A stretch of 64,000 bases of DNA. Source: Rhabditoides inermis. Taxonomy: Eukaryota; Nematoda; Chromadorea; Rhabditida; Rhabditidae. The translations under genes were made by a program, and so were the position numbers. This document shows, in pieces, positions 22,296-32,304 of the stretch. The notes under the pieces are model-generated. The model worked only from the letters and a program-made list of their open reading frames with translations, ran no database searches and was not told the DNA's origin. Numbering within the stretch: the stretch's first letter is position 1; each line of letters begins with the position of its first letter. The stretch spans positions 41,001 through 105,000 of the forward strand of contig CAWZYM010000379.1 in assembly GCA_963966185.1 (NCBI GenBank), given 5' to 3'.

Positions 22296-24612
22296 CGAGA
22301 GCGAGAGCGAGAGAGCGAGAGAGAGAGAGAGAGGCGGGGGAGGAGGAGGGAGATAGGATGGAAAGTAGACAGAACAGTGTAGAGGAGAAAGAGATGTGGC
22401 GGTGTACATTTGTGAAACATAAAATGAGTGAAAAAGAAGTAGAAGAGATAGTTAGAAAAGACAAAAAATAAGCTACATATACATAGAACTTGAAAAATAC
22501 ATAGAACTTGAACACCCCAAAATACATAGAACTTGAACACCCCAAAATACATAGAACTTGAACACTTCAACTACAACCCTTGCGTGTATGTATCTTCGCA
22601 AGAGTCATTAGAGAGCAATCAACTATAAAATATGCAAGACGAACTATTCTTCTATTTTTCTATTTTTGTATTCCTAGTGCGGAGGCGCGCGATAGCGCGC
22701 CGGAGCGCTAGTCATGGCATAGTGATCAAAATGCATACTGCAACTGCATACTCACCCCTCCTGACAGGCGCGGCGGCGGCGGCAGGAGCGGTCCTGGTGG
22801 GGGCAGCTCGCGCAGGGGCGGGGGCGGCCGCGCGACGAACTCCCGGCTTGGCAGTCGCACTGCCCAGACCCTGCGACGCAACAAGAGCATGGAGAGAAAT
22901 AGACACTAGAGCAATCGCACGGCCACGGCAACGCCACCTATGTGCGGCGGCAACACTAGCGAATAGTTTCATGCGAGAATCGATGTGGAACGTAGATGAT
23001 CACTGTGACAAGCGACGATGGTTGTGTAGCACAATGGATGCACAACAGCACAACACAACAAATATACGCACTACTCACTAATCAACTCAATACACGTCAC
23101 AACACACGCACCAAATATACCCGACACCATCATCATCATCTCACAATTGCCTGAAACCATGCCATCCGGTTCAACCTCTCCCGCGACAAGCTCCGCCCCT
23201 TCAAGCCCCGCCCCCATCACCCACCTCTCCGCCCCTCGCTCCCACCGGGTCGTACTCCACCTCTCCCCCATAGTTGGCGTCAAACAGCTTCTTGAACCAC
23301 TGCAGGAACTCAAAGTTGTCCTGAAGCAGGGAAGATTACGGTAGCCAAAAAGAACGGTAACCATAATTGCAGTAACCCACCACTCACCTGGAACTTTCCC
23401 TTGAGCAGGCGCTCCACCGGCACGGGCTGAAAAAAAACAGAGAGAATAAAACATATAATTGAGAAATATTATTTACTTAACCAACGAAAACATACTCTCA
23501 CTCCCTCTCTTTCCGGTCATATATACGTTTCGATGCAAGTTCAATAGCGCGAGAAACTGTTCACATATCGCATTCACTAGTCTAAGTCTACCCAGAACAC
23601 AACATTTTAAAATTACAAAACATAAATGTTTACATGTCCTTGCACACCTTGTCGATGCCGATGTCCTTCCAGGCAGTCTGCAGGATCTTCCAGTTGTTGA
23701 TCCAGTCAATGTCGTTCCGAGAGTTCCACTTCACCTGAAGGGGGAGGGGTTTGGCAAGTTGACTGACTGGACACGTGTTCCATTCGCAAAGACTATGCGT
23801 CACTCACTCACTGTCGACAATCGTAACAGTGAACTACCAGTATACTGCAAGAGGAGAGACAGAGAGTGTTACAGCTTCAACTTCCACTTTGCCTATTTTA
23901 ACAACGGATAATAGTCCCGCACTCTGCATGCTCGCCCTACCAACTACAAACGCCCTGATCAAGACACGATCTCATCACCAATAAAAACACATGGTTATAC
24001 CAACAACTATCTCCTCGATCAAAGCACAAAACACACACCAACCTTCTTGAGCCCAATCCTGCCGGGGAAGCACAGGTCCGTCATCTGGCAGTAGGCAGCG
24101 CCCGTCGACATCTCCTCGATCTTCCCGATCGACGCCTGCAACGAGATCGAGGTGGTCAGGGAATTCGAGTTTATGCAAACTGTCAATTGATTTATCGATT
24201 GATTGTTGTAGCTAAATACTGCGATAGTGACCTAGTCTAACGTTCCGATTTTCGTATTCATTAGGGAAAACACAAAAAAGAACAATGCGCTACTCAATAC
24301 ATTGGATAGGTGACCAAAGTGTTCGATTCGTCTTCACGATCACTGACGCTCACATTTACTCAGTAATTGCCTTTGTTCATTTGCACATAAATTAGGAAGG
24401 AGATGGCAACGTAGTACGAGATAATCTGAATTATTTCCACGTTATTAGCATTGCATATTTACAATATACATCAACGATATGGCATCCATTAACTAGTAAA
24501 CATAGTAACTACTACGGTACCATACCTTCAGGCACTCGTTGACCCACTGGAGCAGCTCGAATCGGGAGATATTGTCCTGCGTCACCGCCGAGACGTACAC
24601 GTTGTTCACCAT
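3274..24612 (-). CDS. EB1: EB1/MAPRE family microtubule plus-end binding protein, complete, 10 exons
   Basis: Exons in coding order: 24526-24612, 24043-24135, 23648-23734, 23388-23426, 23225-23320, 22756-22870, 4080-4231, 3930-3987, 3532-3626, 3274-3444. They total 993 bases (330 aa), with phases matching at every junction, including the phase-1 junction across the 18.5-kb sixth intron. The N-terminal calponin-homology domain (about residues 1-135) carries family motifs such as [28 protein letters not shown] and FDANYGGE. An Ala/Pro linker follows. The EB-homology coiled coil has [20 protein letters not shown] (about 225-280). The tail ends DDDDETF, a variant of the EEY/F end that binds CAP-Gly domains. 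EB proteins track growing microtubule ends and recruit partners there; length and order match the family. The start [10 protein letters not shown] lies 8 bases after a TTCTAG acceptor. Family assignment is certain; the exact linker boundary is the least certain part. Confidence 0.94.
4334..5210 (+). mobile_element. Helitron-like unit 1, 3' end lost
   Basis: Starts TCTGCCCCTGCCGGC and is the same subtype as the unit at 13081-13967. It carries about five internal modules of roughly 107 bases with GTAAACAA and TTGTTTAC motifs (4650-5110). Near 5210 it passes from the shared hairpin-rich tail into different sequence, before the terminal CTAG hairpin is reached. Confidence 0.6.
6119..6166 (+). repeat. 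CT dinucleotide microsatellite
   Basis: A run of CT with one interruption, just upstream of the 139-bp minisatellite. Confidence 0.85.
6215..8035 (+). repeat. 139-bp minisatellite, about 14 copies
   Basis: A motif reading CTTTGACCGCGGAGGCGCGC recurs at about 6231, 6353, 6495, 6617, 6756, 6895, 7034, 7173, 7312, 7444, 7582, 7721, 7858 and 7997. Spacing is mostly 137-142 bases, with two 122-base copies. Each copy has a GC-rich part, a TGTGCATACGAGAGAGTGAA segment and an AT-rich part with TATCAGTATCAGTGATCA. Translated frames across it are artefacts. The GC-rich part resembles the terminal hairpin at 22680-22711. Confidence 0.9.
8312..11810 (+). mobile_element. Helitron-like unit 2, carrying a minisatellite
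   Basis: Begins TCGCCTGGG just after a hairpin at 8291-8311 and ends in a hairpin closing at 11810 (GCGGCCGC around an AGG centre). It includes repeated blocks of CTCATTTGCATATCCCAAAT with ACTTGGTA-like motifs (8450-9850), the minisatellite at 9870-11260, and forkhead-type motif modules at 8780-8990 and 11460-11630. Confidence 0.55.
9870..11260 (+). repeat. About 170-bp minisatellite, 8 copies
   Basis: GTCTGTGTCTCAACTACACC recurs at 10022, 10192, 10371, 10529, 10699, 10870 (one base changed), 11044 and 11213. Spacing is 158-179 bases because an internal GA/G tract varies in length. Between copies lie CACTACCACGACGGTTGCC and a CTCCTC-rich segment. Long open frames on both strands (the longest 486 codons) come only from the repeat and are not supported as genes. 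Confidence 0.9.
11811..13080 (+). mobile_element. Helitron-like unit 3
   Basis: Begins TCGCCCTGCGAGGGC, followed by TATATAAAATTTGCTATGG. Forkhead-motif modules lie at 12100-12130 and 12490-12900. The 3' end has three GC-rich hairpins in a row, the last being the 43-base hairpin 13038-13080 that closes with CTAG. Confidence 0.6.
13081..13967 (+). mobile_element. Helitron-like unit 4
   Basis: Begins TCTGCCCCTGCCGGC and is closely similar to unit 1 at 4334 along most of its length. It ends in the same 43-base CTAG hairpin (13925-13967) as units 3 and 6. Dense GTAAACAA modules run from about 13360 to 13830. Confidence 0.62.
13968..15018 (+). mobile_element. Helitron-like unit 5
   Basis: Begins TCACCCGCCCACCCCC and is the same subtype as units 7 and 8. 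Four forkhead-motif modules lie at 14480-14840. The tail has a hairpin with a CCGAAGG centre, then the 36-base terminal CTAG hairpin at 14983-15018. Confidence 0.62.
15019..17046 (+). mobile_element. Helitron-like unit 6
   Basis: Begins TCGCCCCGGCTGGGGC, similar to unit 3. The middle (15100-16370) is AT-rich and lacks the motif array. Modules appear at 16580-16870. It ends in the 43-base CTAG hairpin at 17004-17046. Confidence 0.6.
17047..18003 (+). mobile_element. Helitron-like unit 7
   Basis: A 957-base intact-looking member of the unit 5 subtype. It begins TCACCCCCCTCC and contains modules with forkhead-type motifs on both strands between 17465 and 17820. It ends in the 36-base CTAG hairpin at 17968-18003. 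By eye, 17460-17820 holds at least nine GTAAACAA and four TTGTTTAC copies. Confidence 0.63.
18558..19883 (+). mobile_element. Mutator-like (MULE) element with 9-bp target duplication
   Basis: The element is bounded by the direct repeat GATGTAAAC at 18549-18557 and 19884-19892. Nine bases is the target duplication length typical of Mutator-like elements. The ends are inverted repeats: CTACAAGAGGTCCCAC at about 18565-18580 is matched in reverse complement at 19861-19876, and a few more bases match outward. It carries the remains of a transposase gene on the plus strand. At 1.3 kb it is too short for a full autonomous element. It sits inside Helitron-like unit 8 and is therefore younger than that unit. 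Confidence 0.85.
18679..19475 (+). pseudogene. C-terminal part of a MULE-type transposase (3 exons, shortened)
   Basis: Three exons splice in phase: up to 19005, 19051-19144 and 19195-19475 (TAG), giving 233 codons if started at 18679. The middle exon encodes [19 protein letters not shown]. This resembles the RTNN-x-x-EG-x-x-N-x-LN motif near the C-terminus of MULE and FLYWCH-associated transposases in animals. The last exon is basic and ends [12 protein letters not shown]. The first half of exon one is probably out of frame relative to an overlapping frame from 18597, which reads [20 protein letters not shown] deletion near 18800-18830 is therefore likely, and the catalytic DDE part is not visible. 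An active protein is unlikely. Confidence 0.6.
20314..20755 (+). repeat. 219-bp tandem duplication
   Basis: The segment starting TCATACTAATATTTACTATGG at 20315 is repeated from 20534 with a few changes. Both copies include CTTCCGGAGAGATATCTCTT and end in ACTTCAATTAGAA. It lies at the start of Helitron-like unit 9. Confidence 0.85.
21518..21574. repeat. Perfect 22-bp inverted repeat with 13-base loop
   Basis: Bases 21518-21539 are the exact reverse complement of 21553-21574; the centre is TCTTGTGAAAAGG. The arms read GTTTTGAGTTTATTACTTGT onward. The structure could fold as a hairpin in DNA or RNA. No known function was recognised. Confidence 0.9.
21981..22345 (+). repeat. GA-rich microsatellites, including GAGAGAAA repeats
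   Basis: An octamer-like GAGAGAAA array (about 21984-22180) is followed by more complex purine sequence and a (GA)n tract with GAGAGC repeats (22254-22332). The SLSL-rich open frames on the minus strand are artefacts of this tract. Confidence 0.9.
22483..22575 (+). repeat. 25-bp tandem repeat, about 3 copies plus a partial one
   Basis: ATAGAACTTGAACACCCCAA recurs at 22501, 22526 and 22551, with a shorter copy at 22483. Confidence 0.85.
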
Positions 24613-26889
24613 ACCCGCGCCCTAGAAGGAACATGATTCGGATTGATTAGTACCAAGTACCATGCAGCCATGCACTAAGGTCAATAAGAGAATGAGCACG
24701 GTGCAAATGTTTCAAAAGGACGTGAGTGATTCTATAAAACTGACGAGACGATGAATGAGATTGTCAACTGTAAATAGAACAAAGACTCATTTACGGATAT
24801 ATAATCACCGACTCGTCACGTGTCACGTTGATAAAAGAGAGAGGAAGGGTGGGAGGGAGGTGGTCAGGTAAGATATAAAAGAGAACGTGAACGATGAGAG
24901 ATGCCAATCCACTTCAACACGTTTCAACATAACACTTAACACAATCCATAATCGATACTTTCACTCTTTCACATGTGTTTAGCGTTTCTCTACGCGGGCG
25001 AATAACAAAAGTAGAGCGAGGCAATCAAATGGGATAATGGGCCGCTACTGAAGTGTTCCGACAACGCGTAAATCGATCGTCGGACAGAAGGAACTAGCAT
25101 ATTTCGTCGGACAGAAGGAACTAGCATATGCATATCGGGTGTTTATCTTTGGGATCAGACATCTCGGTGAACGCTCGCACACTCACCTATCGGATATGTC
25201 AATCAAAAGGAGTTCGCCATGACGTGCGAGCAGTGCATTGAGTTGAGAAGAAAGTGAAAGAGAATTGCAAAGGGATAAACAAAAAAAGGGTTCTTGCGGA
25301 GTGGCCAGTGGCCGGTCGCTGCGCGAAAGCCGGCAATGGAAACCAGAACGCGATGAAAAACGAACACACAGACACTCTCTCCTGCCCCTAGTGTCCACAG
25401 CACTCGAATCGATTCAAACAACAGCAAAAAGGGTGTGACTGCGCCCCTGTGGGTGTTATTTCGACATGCTGCTGCTAGGATACATACAATAGAAAAAGTT
25501 GGCTGAGGTAATGACCAAAGAAGACGGCGATAAAACGTGGTAATCATGAAAAACGGCCGCTCAGTGAGTTGTAAAACTGGAGAAATAAGCAATGCGCGGG
25601 AAAATAGCGCGTGTGGTGATTCAAATGCGTACTCGCAGCAAGCGGCGACAATAGGAATGAGTAGCGGAAAAATACGCCGCGCGGGAAAATTCTGTTTTTT
25701 TTTGTGTTTTGTCTTTATTTCGGTTTTGTTTGTTTCTTTTAATTGATATCTGGAGACATTTGATTCCGGATGTGCTCAGTTAACATGTGTCATAAATCAA
25801 ACACTTCGCGAGTGGTGAGTGAGCGAGAGTGAGTGCGCGGCTGTTCTTGTTATGCGCTATTGCCAGCCCCTGATTTGCATATCTCAGTGATCCTTGTTAC
25901 ACTTTCTTTATGCCCCTCTCACAATCAGCGTTACCCCGGGGGTTATGGTCGTTTGAATCTTGAAATATCCTCGTTTTTCACCCGTCTTTGTCTACCTTTT
26001 CGCATCGCACCGCTCCCAGTTGTCACACGAGCATTCAGTCATTTGACGAATTGACGGAATGGGTGTTCCTCCAACCCTTTGAAGGCGTCCCGCTGCGTCG
26101 CTTCCTCCCTCTCCCTCAGAAGAGACCTTGGGAGAGAGGGAGAGTGAGAGACCTCCCTCTCTTTCTTCCGCACCCCACTGTCTCCCACTGCCTCCGGGGC
26201 GATCGCTTCTCACTCCCATAATCGATAGGTCACGCATGGCAATATTCTTGCCATGGCATTATTCTTTCCATCTTCCTTTCACACGCTTTGCCCCTTTGTC
26301 TCTCCCTTTTCTCCCGAGTACTCGGAGTTACTTGAAACTCGGCATAATGAATGGTGTCCTCTCCCCCCCCCTTGTTTCGCGCGCGCAGCCCCATTGTCTC
26401 TCTTCTCAGCGGTGTCCGCGCTTCATATTTATTACTTTGCGCAGCATCGTAACCAGTTCATTGCATATTCTATCATTCCTATATGATCCACAATCGCTCA
26501 TAACCCGTCCAATAATCTTGGAAAAAGCGCACCGACATTGTGCCCCGGCGATTTCGAGTTCCGTACCGTAATTACTCTCCGAACGAGTCTCATAGTACAT
26601 TCTATCGGATTCTTGCGTATTCATTTATCATAATCTTTTCGAACTAGCGGAAATGCCATTTGCGTTTTTGTCCTTTTTCTCTTTTCATCGGCTTATGTGC
26701 TTCATTGAACACATCATATTTCGCTTCTGAATTTGTATCCGGAGAGGGATTTGCTTCTTTTTTGCTTTACTCGAAATTCTATTTCTTACCGGTAACGACA
26801 CCCTTAGATCTCATTGATTTCGCGTTTCGTCGGTGATCGGTGTCGATTCAAGGTCTCTTCGCTGAGCACATTATGAGATGTCATCAGAC

Positions 26890-26934
<45 letters not shown>

Positions 26935-27395
26935 GATACCTTTCTCATGCGCGTTTCCATCGCGTTTCCTTTTTGCTAATCCTATCAGCAATGTTATTGT
27001 TTCACGTTTCTCAAGTTCGAGTTTGCGAATCGCGATTCGCATGCCATTCATTTCCTTCTCGCGATTTCACACACGAGAATTTCCTTTATCTGACCTCAAA
27101 ATCTCGCTTTGAACCCTCTTGTGCGCGATGTCTTTTCCAGCAGTTGCTTCCCGCTATCTAACTTCCATCTACCTGTATCTACCATCATTCACGTTGCTTA
27201 CCTTGCATTGATTGTCGTTTCAATGTTATTTTTTCATTGTTTCATGCTATCCGAGATGTCGTAGATTGCACTTGTTTCATATCTGTGGCAGTTCCTGAAT
27301 CGTGATTTCGCTCGCGATGCTCCGCTCTGATCGTAGTAGTACAGTCACTTCGCGAGCGCCGCCTACCGTAGCCATAATCACTGTGATGTGCAGGT
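24613..27395. promoter_or_regulatory. Divergent upstream region between EB1 and the CCDC85 gene
   Basis: EB1 starts leftward at 24612 and the CCDC85 gene starts rightward at 27396, so this 2.8-kb stretch should hold both promoters and any 5' exons. It contains a 27-bp tandem duplication at 25079-25131 (CGTCGGACAGAAGGAACTAG) and a CT microsatellite at 26895-26932. A CAG acceptor at 27391-27393 is followed by GT and then the ATG. I see no supported coding exon; frames such as 25203-25592 (minus) have no recognisable features and no splice context. Confidence 0.5.
26895..26932 (+). repeat. CT microsatellite
   Basis: About 19 CT units upstream of the CCDC85 gene. Confidence 0.9.
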
Positions 27396-28198
27396 ATGTC
27401 GACCATCTCGTCCGGTTCGACAGAGAGCAGCGCGGTGACGGTGCAGCCCGTGTATAGAGAGATGTACCGCAGACAACCGGTGCGAGCCGGCGGGAGTGTG
27501 AAGGGATACGGCAGCGGGAGCAACACAGAGTCGCCACAGTACAATGGTGAGGGGATCTACTCTCTGCCCTTCTATCTCTTTCTCTCTATATCTCTTTCCT
27601 GTTATAATTGTCATGACTTTTGTTTTTGTCACTGTCTTGAACGAGTACGCAGTTGTTGTTGACAGCGCGTGCGCCGGGCATCCGCTACCCGACCGTCTCG
27701 CACAACTCGCTGCCGCCGGCCCTGCGCGGCTCTCCGTCCACCGTCTCCTCCACTCCCCCCGCCACCCCGCCCTACGCAGTGCCCTATCCGCGCGGCACCA
27801 CCTACTCGCAGGTGGGCGCTGAGTGTACAGTCGCCGGACGGACTATTTTATTCGTTTGAATCGCGAGATATAATGGGAAAGTGAGAGAGCGGGCGCGCTA
27901 ACTGTCTGCGTCTCTTCTCTCCCCACAGTTTTTTCGCGAGTGAATTCAAATATTTTGCCGTCAATAGGAGCCTAAATTCCGAACACTGTATGTCCGTGTG
28001 TCTGTCCGAGTCTGTGCGTCTGTCTGTCCGTGTGATCCTTGTTCCCCGATGTCGCGATGTCTATTGTCGATAATTTCACAAGTATATTGATTTCAGTCCA
28101 CGCTGCAAGCCGACTCACTGCGCCATCGCGTGTCTTTACTCGAGGTGAGTGCTCTTGTTCTCTCTACCCCTGCTCCCTCCCTCTCTCCCTCTCTCTCT

Positions 28199-28239
<41 letters not shown>

Positions 28240-31200
28240 ACTTCCCACTTGCTTAATTTGCATGTTTTTAGAGTGAGAACATGCGTCTACAGCGCACCCA
28301 AGAAGAAGTCGTCGCCGATGCGAACCGAAGAGTCGAGGTGTGTCCTGTTTACTTGTTTACCTCGCCTACTTCCGGTCGTTTTTGTTGGCACCTGTCATCC
28401 ACATCATTGCACATTGATGAGGCATGTGACACCTGTGGCTGTGACACCTGCGCGCGCCTGACAACTCTGACCTCTTTTCGCGCACTGTTCGTTGATAGTC
28501 TTTTCTCTTCTCTTCTGCCGAGCCATTCTCGACACGTGTGTAAATCACTCACACTGAGTGCGGACACTAGTGGCGCGTTGAACACTACTATCGAAAAATC
28601 GCGTATAAGTTTGAAAAAAAAACTGATCTCGCGCGAATACTATTGCATTTGAAAATAAGTTTTAGTTACTGAAGTTTATGATAAATATCAATAGCGTAGT
28701 GGCGTAGTCACAACTCTATTCTTGTTTCAAAATGTTACACATTTCATGTTTAAACAATTCGTGAACATCATCTTCAATGAACTGAATCGCAGATTAATTC
28801 ATGGAGACAGTTCTGCCGATCTGCGAAACTTCCTGTAGTGCATTCATGCGGCATCACGTAAGATACGAAAGATGGGAGAGTCTGCTCTCCGCAATTCGCC
28901 GATTGCCATCTCTTTTTCATCCCCTCACACACACTCGCAGCAGCAGTATCTCGCCCATTATTCCATCATCACATTACGCAAGTGAATATGAGAAGCCGGG
29001 TGCGAGTGAGACCGGGCTTTCCGGTGTTCCTACGCTGAAAAAAACGACTCGGTCGAATTCCGGATGACTGCCTCACGACTCACGAGCGGATCATTGTCTG
29101 GTGTGTTTGCGAGCTTGCGTTCGCGCGTCTGACGCACTGAATCATCCTCGTATTGCCCAGCTTTGATCAGTGATCGGTGCTGACATCATCACCGTTTAAT
29201 CGTCGCTTCTACCTATTAAATCGACAATCCAGTCGATCTTTCAAACTAGTACAGAGGAATCCACAAAATATATTCACATTGGTTTCCAGTCTAGTTCGCC
29301 AGCATCCATCATAAATCAAGGGCTCCGTATTTCGGCCATTGCTCGACTCCACTGAAACTCCGTTAGTCGGAAGACACGGACGTTGAGAACACAGGCAACT
29401 TTGAATTCCGAGGCCGCCTGTTTACTCGCCTCCCCCTACTTACTCGCTCCTTTGTTGCTCTCGCACTACTCTGTTGCTGTCGCCGATTTTCGGATTACAC
29501 CCCACAGAGTTGCAAAACACAGTCAGTGAGTGTCGCTCGGTGACCCGGCTGGTCGTTTGGACTTTGTTCTCGATCTACCAGCTTCGATTTCTGATCTACC
29601 ATATTTGCCCGATCTACCATGGAAACGTGGACCACGTGGTTCCGGTCGTACCGGCATCGGAGAACCAAATCTCGCCCCAAACTTTCTCCTGTGTTCGGTG
29701 ACCGACCAATGTCCATCGATGAGAATGCGTGCACGGTGAATCAAACTTTAGTCCATAAAAGAAATATCTCAAAATCTGATCGATCAATAAATCGTTGGAC
29801 ATCAATACTCAATATCGACCGATTTCAGATGCACGTGAACGAGATCCGTATGCTGAAAGAGGAGACGCGCAAGCTGCAGACAGCTAATCGCGAGATGAAG
29901 GAGCTGTGTTGCTTCCTCGACGATGAACGGTATGTTTACTTGTTTACGTTTACATGTTTACATTATTATTTTCATCGAATCGCTTTCAAGTCACGAACAA
30001 AAAAGAAGAAGTTTAAATTAGATATGTTACACTATACAATCACTTGTTTATTTGTTTTTACCATTCACCAGGTTACCTTTCAGCCAGAAGACGCGCTCTC
30101 TGTCGCGCGAGTGGCAGAAATTCGGCAAGTACACCAGCGAGACCATGAAACACGTGGGTTCTTTTTCGAGTTTCCCGCAATCGCAATTTCGCGATACAGT
30201 GGTAGTGTGGTTGTGAACGAATCTTAGCAATCTTAGCTCTCGTTATACTTGTATTTACTGTGTACACATAATCAATCGATCAATCAATATTCTAACATGA
30301 TCAATCGATCAATTAATAATCAATATTCTCATTCAGGAGATCTCTTCGTACCAGCAGCGCGTGCGGGGGTTGGAGCAACGACAGGTGGAGCTGATGAAGG
30401 AGAACGACGAGCTCAAGGTGGGCGGAGATCTCTATCTCCCTCTCTCCCTCCCCTCTCTCTCCCCTCTCTCCCTTTTCTCTCTCTTCTCTCACATCTTGTC
30501 GTCATGTATTTTCTTTTCCTCCCTCCCCTTTCCACGTCTTTGTCAGCATGTTCACAAGTAGGCAAGTAAACAAACAAGTAATCAATCAATCAATATTTTC
30601 CTTGTTGCAGCAGCTGTGCCTGTACCTGGACGAGCAGCGGCAGTGTCTGCTGGAGGGGCAGAGGGAGGGGGAGGAGAGCGAGGACCTGGGTGGGTGGGCG
30701 ATCGAAAGAAACAAGTGTGTCAGTTATATTCGGTCCCTACTGGGGGGAAGCCGCGTCTGTTACTGGTGTGATCTCTAGATAGAGACGCAGTGTGTGTGAC
30801 AATATTCAAAAAGACTTTTTGACGCGCGGGCGTAGTGAAAATCCTTACTTTTGCTCTTACAGGTCTGCCGGGTTCTTCGCGCAGCAGTGACTCTGGCGCG
30901 CCTTCCCTCGAGGGCAAGGGGCGCGGCTGGAACCAGCAGAAGGTACGGGTTATACGGTGTAATCGATTCTTAAAAGGACCTTCGGTTTGCGAATCAAGGT
31001 GAAGTAGCTACTCCGGAGCTTTGATTATTGATTATCGATTGATCTCGCAGGAAGCTGCGATCCGAATGATCAGCGAGCAGTCGCAGACGAGCATCTACGA
31101 TGACCCGGCGGAACTGGCCGCCAGTCCCACCCACAAGCACGAAGGTACTTTGAAAACACACTTTTTTGGGGGTTACGTCACTTTCTCACTATGGTTAATG

Positions 31201-32243
31201 GGTACTACTGATATCAATCTATCGGTATACCACAATGCTTCAGTACTCGATACAGTGAGAAGCACATCGAAAGATGATTTCCGATCTTGGATAATGGTTT
31301 CTTCTGAGTGTGGTTACTGTACTGTGTCCGTTTTCAGCGGCCGACCAGCGCCTGATCGCCTACATTCAGTCGCTCGAGCAGCGCATCGGACAGTTGGAGA
31401 CACAACAGACACAGGTGAGAGAGTACCGTATACCTAAATTAGATATCGTTTACATGTTGCTAGCACGTATCACGTTTGAGAAGTACCGTACACCTTCTTC
31501 AGGACCCGTTTTGGCGCTCTCATTCGAATCTGGCGTCGGAGAGCGAAGAGAGGACGGTGATCGAGCAGTCAGGGAGGGGATGGAGTGACGAGGAGGAGGA
31601 GAGAGAGGAGAGGAGGAGGGAGAGGATGACCGAGTCGGGCACCAGCGACATGACAGAGTCGGTGGGTGAGGGAGAGGGAGGGAGAGAGGAAGACGTTCCT
31701 TCCTAGGGCACCACCCACTACTCGTCGTCGACCGACGACGGCGCTGGCGTCTACGTCATGGGAGACGAGATGGTCGACGTGGCAGGGCTCGAGGTGGGCG
31801 GGTGTTTGTTCACAGCATACAAATTTGATTCAAATATTTGTTAAAATAAATAATCAATCAATAATTAATCAATTTTCCAGGTGCGCACCCTGCCTCCGAT
31901 CGATGAAGTGGACGAGGAATCGCGAAAGAACAGCACACTGGAGAGGGAGCCACCGAGGTATGGGGAGGGGAGATAGGGAGGGAGGGAGGGAGAAAGAGAT
32001 AAAGAGAGAGAGAGAAAGACAGTCAGAGAAATATCCCTCTTGCAGGGACCGCCTCTCCGCCCTCGCTCCTCATCTCGTATCCGCAGCTGATCACTGGCAC
32101 GAGCTCCCGCCAAGAATGGCACCGCTCAGCGCCAGCATGGTCCGTCGTCTCTCTCCCCCCTCTCCTTCTCCCTCCTCTCCTTCTCTATCCCCTCTCTCTC
32201 CTCTCTCCCCCCTCCCTCTCTCTCTCTCTCTCTCTCGCTCTCT

Positions 32244-32304
<61 letters not shown>

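Larger units (their letters stand above)
4334..22711. mobile_element. 18.4-kb array of Helitron-like units inside EB1 intron 6
   Basis: The intron is filled by consecutive units that start TC followed by a C-rich stretch, a TATAAATT-like box and a GCTATGGTGTCTGTCTG-like segment. They end in a GC-rich perfect hairpin that closes with CTAG. Boundaries of the form CTAG|TC are at 8311/8312, 11810/11811, 13080/13081, 13967/13968, 15018/15019, 17046/17047, 18003/18004 and 20306/20307. The outer flanks are A before the first TC (4333) and T after the last CTAG (22712). Helitrons start with TC, end in CTRR with a 3' hairpin, and insert between A and T, so the termini fit. No Rep/helicase gene is visible, so these would be non-autonomous. 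The class is inferred; a hairpin-ended satellite family is the alternative. Confidence 0.65.
20307..22711 (+). mobile_element. Helitron-like unit 9, the last in the array
   Basis: Begins TCCCCC and a TACTATGGTCTGTCTG-like segment that is duplicated in tandem. It has no forkhead-motif array. It contains a perfect 22-bp inverted repeat (21518-21574), GA-rich microsatellites (21960-22340) and a 25-base tandem repeat near 22483-22575. It ends in a GC-rich hairpin closing with CTAG at 22708-22711, 44 bases before the next EB1 exon edge. Confidence 0.5.

Noticed and set aside
21800..22570. SLSL-rich 256-codon frame on the minus strand
   Set aside because: It reads the purine microsatellite and the flanking 25-bp tandem repeat; no start context or neighbours support a gene.
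25203..25592. 129-codon frame on the minus strand upstream of CCDC85
   Set aside because: No recognisable domain, no coding pattern, and overlapping frames on the same strand of similar quality.
26128..26571. 147-codon plus-strand frame
   Set aside because: Low-complexity Pro/Ser/Leu translation of pyrimidine-rich DNA, with no splice context linking it to the CCDC85 exons.
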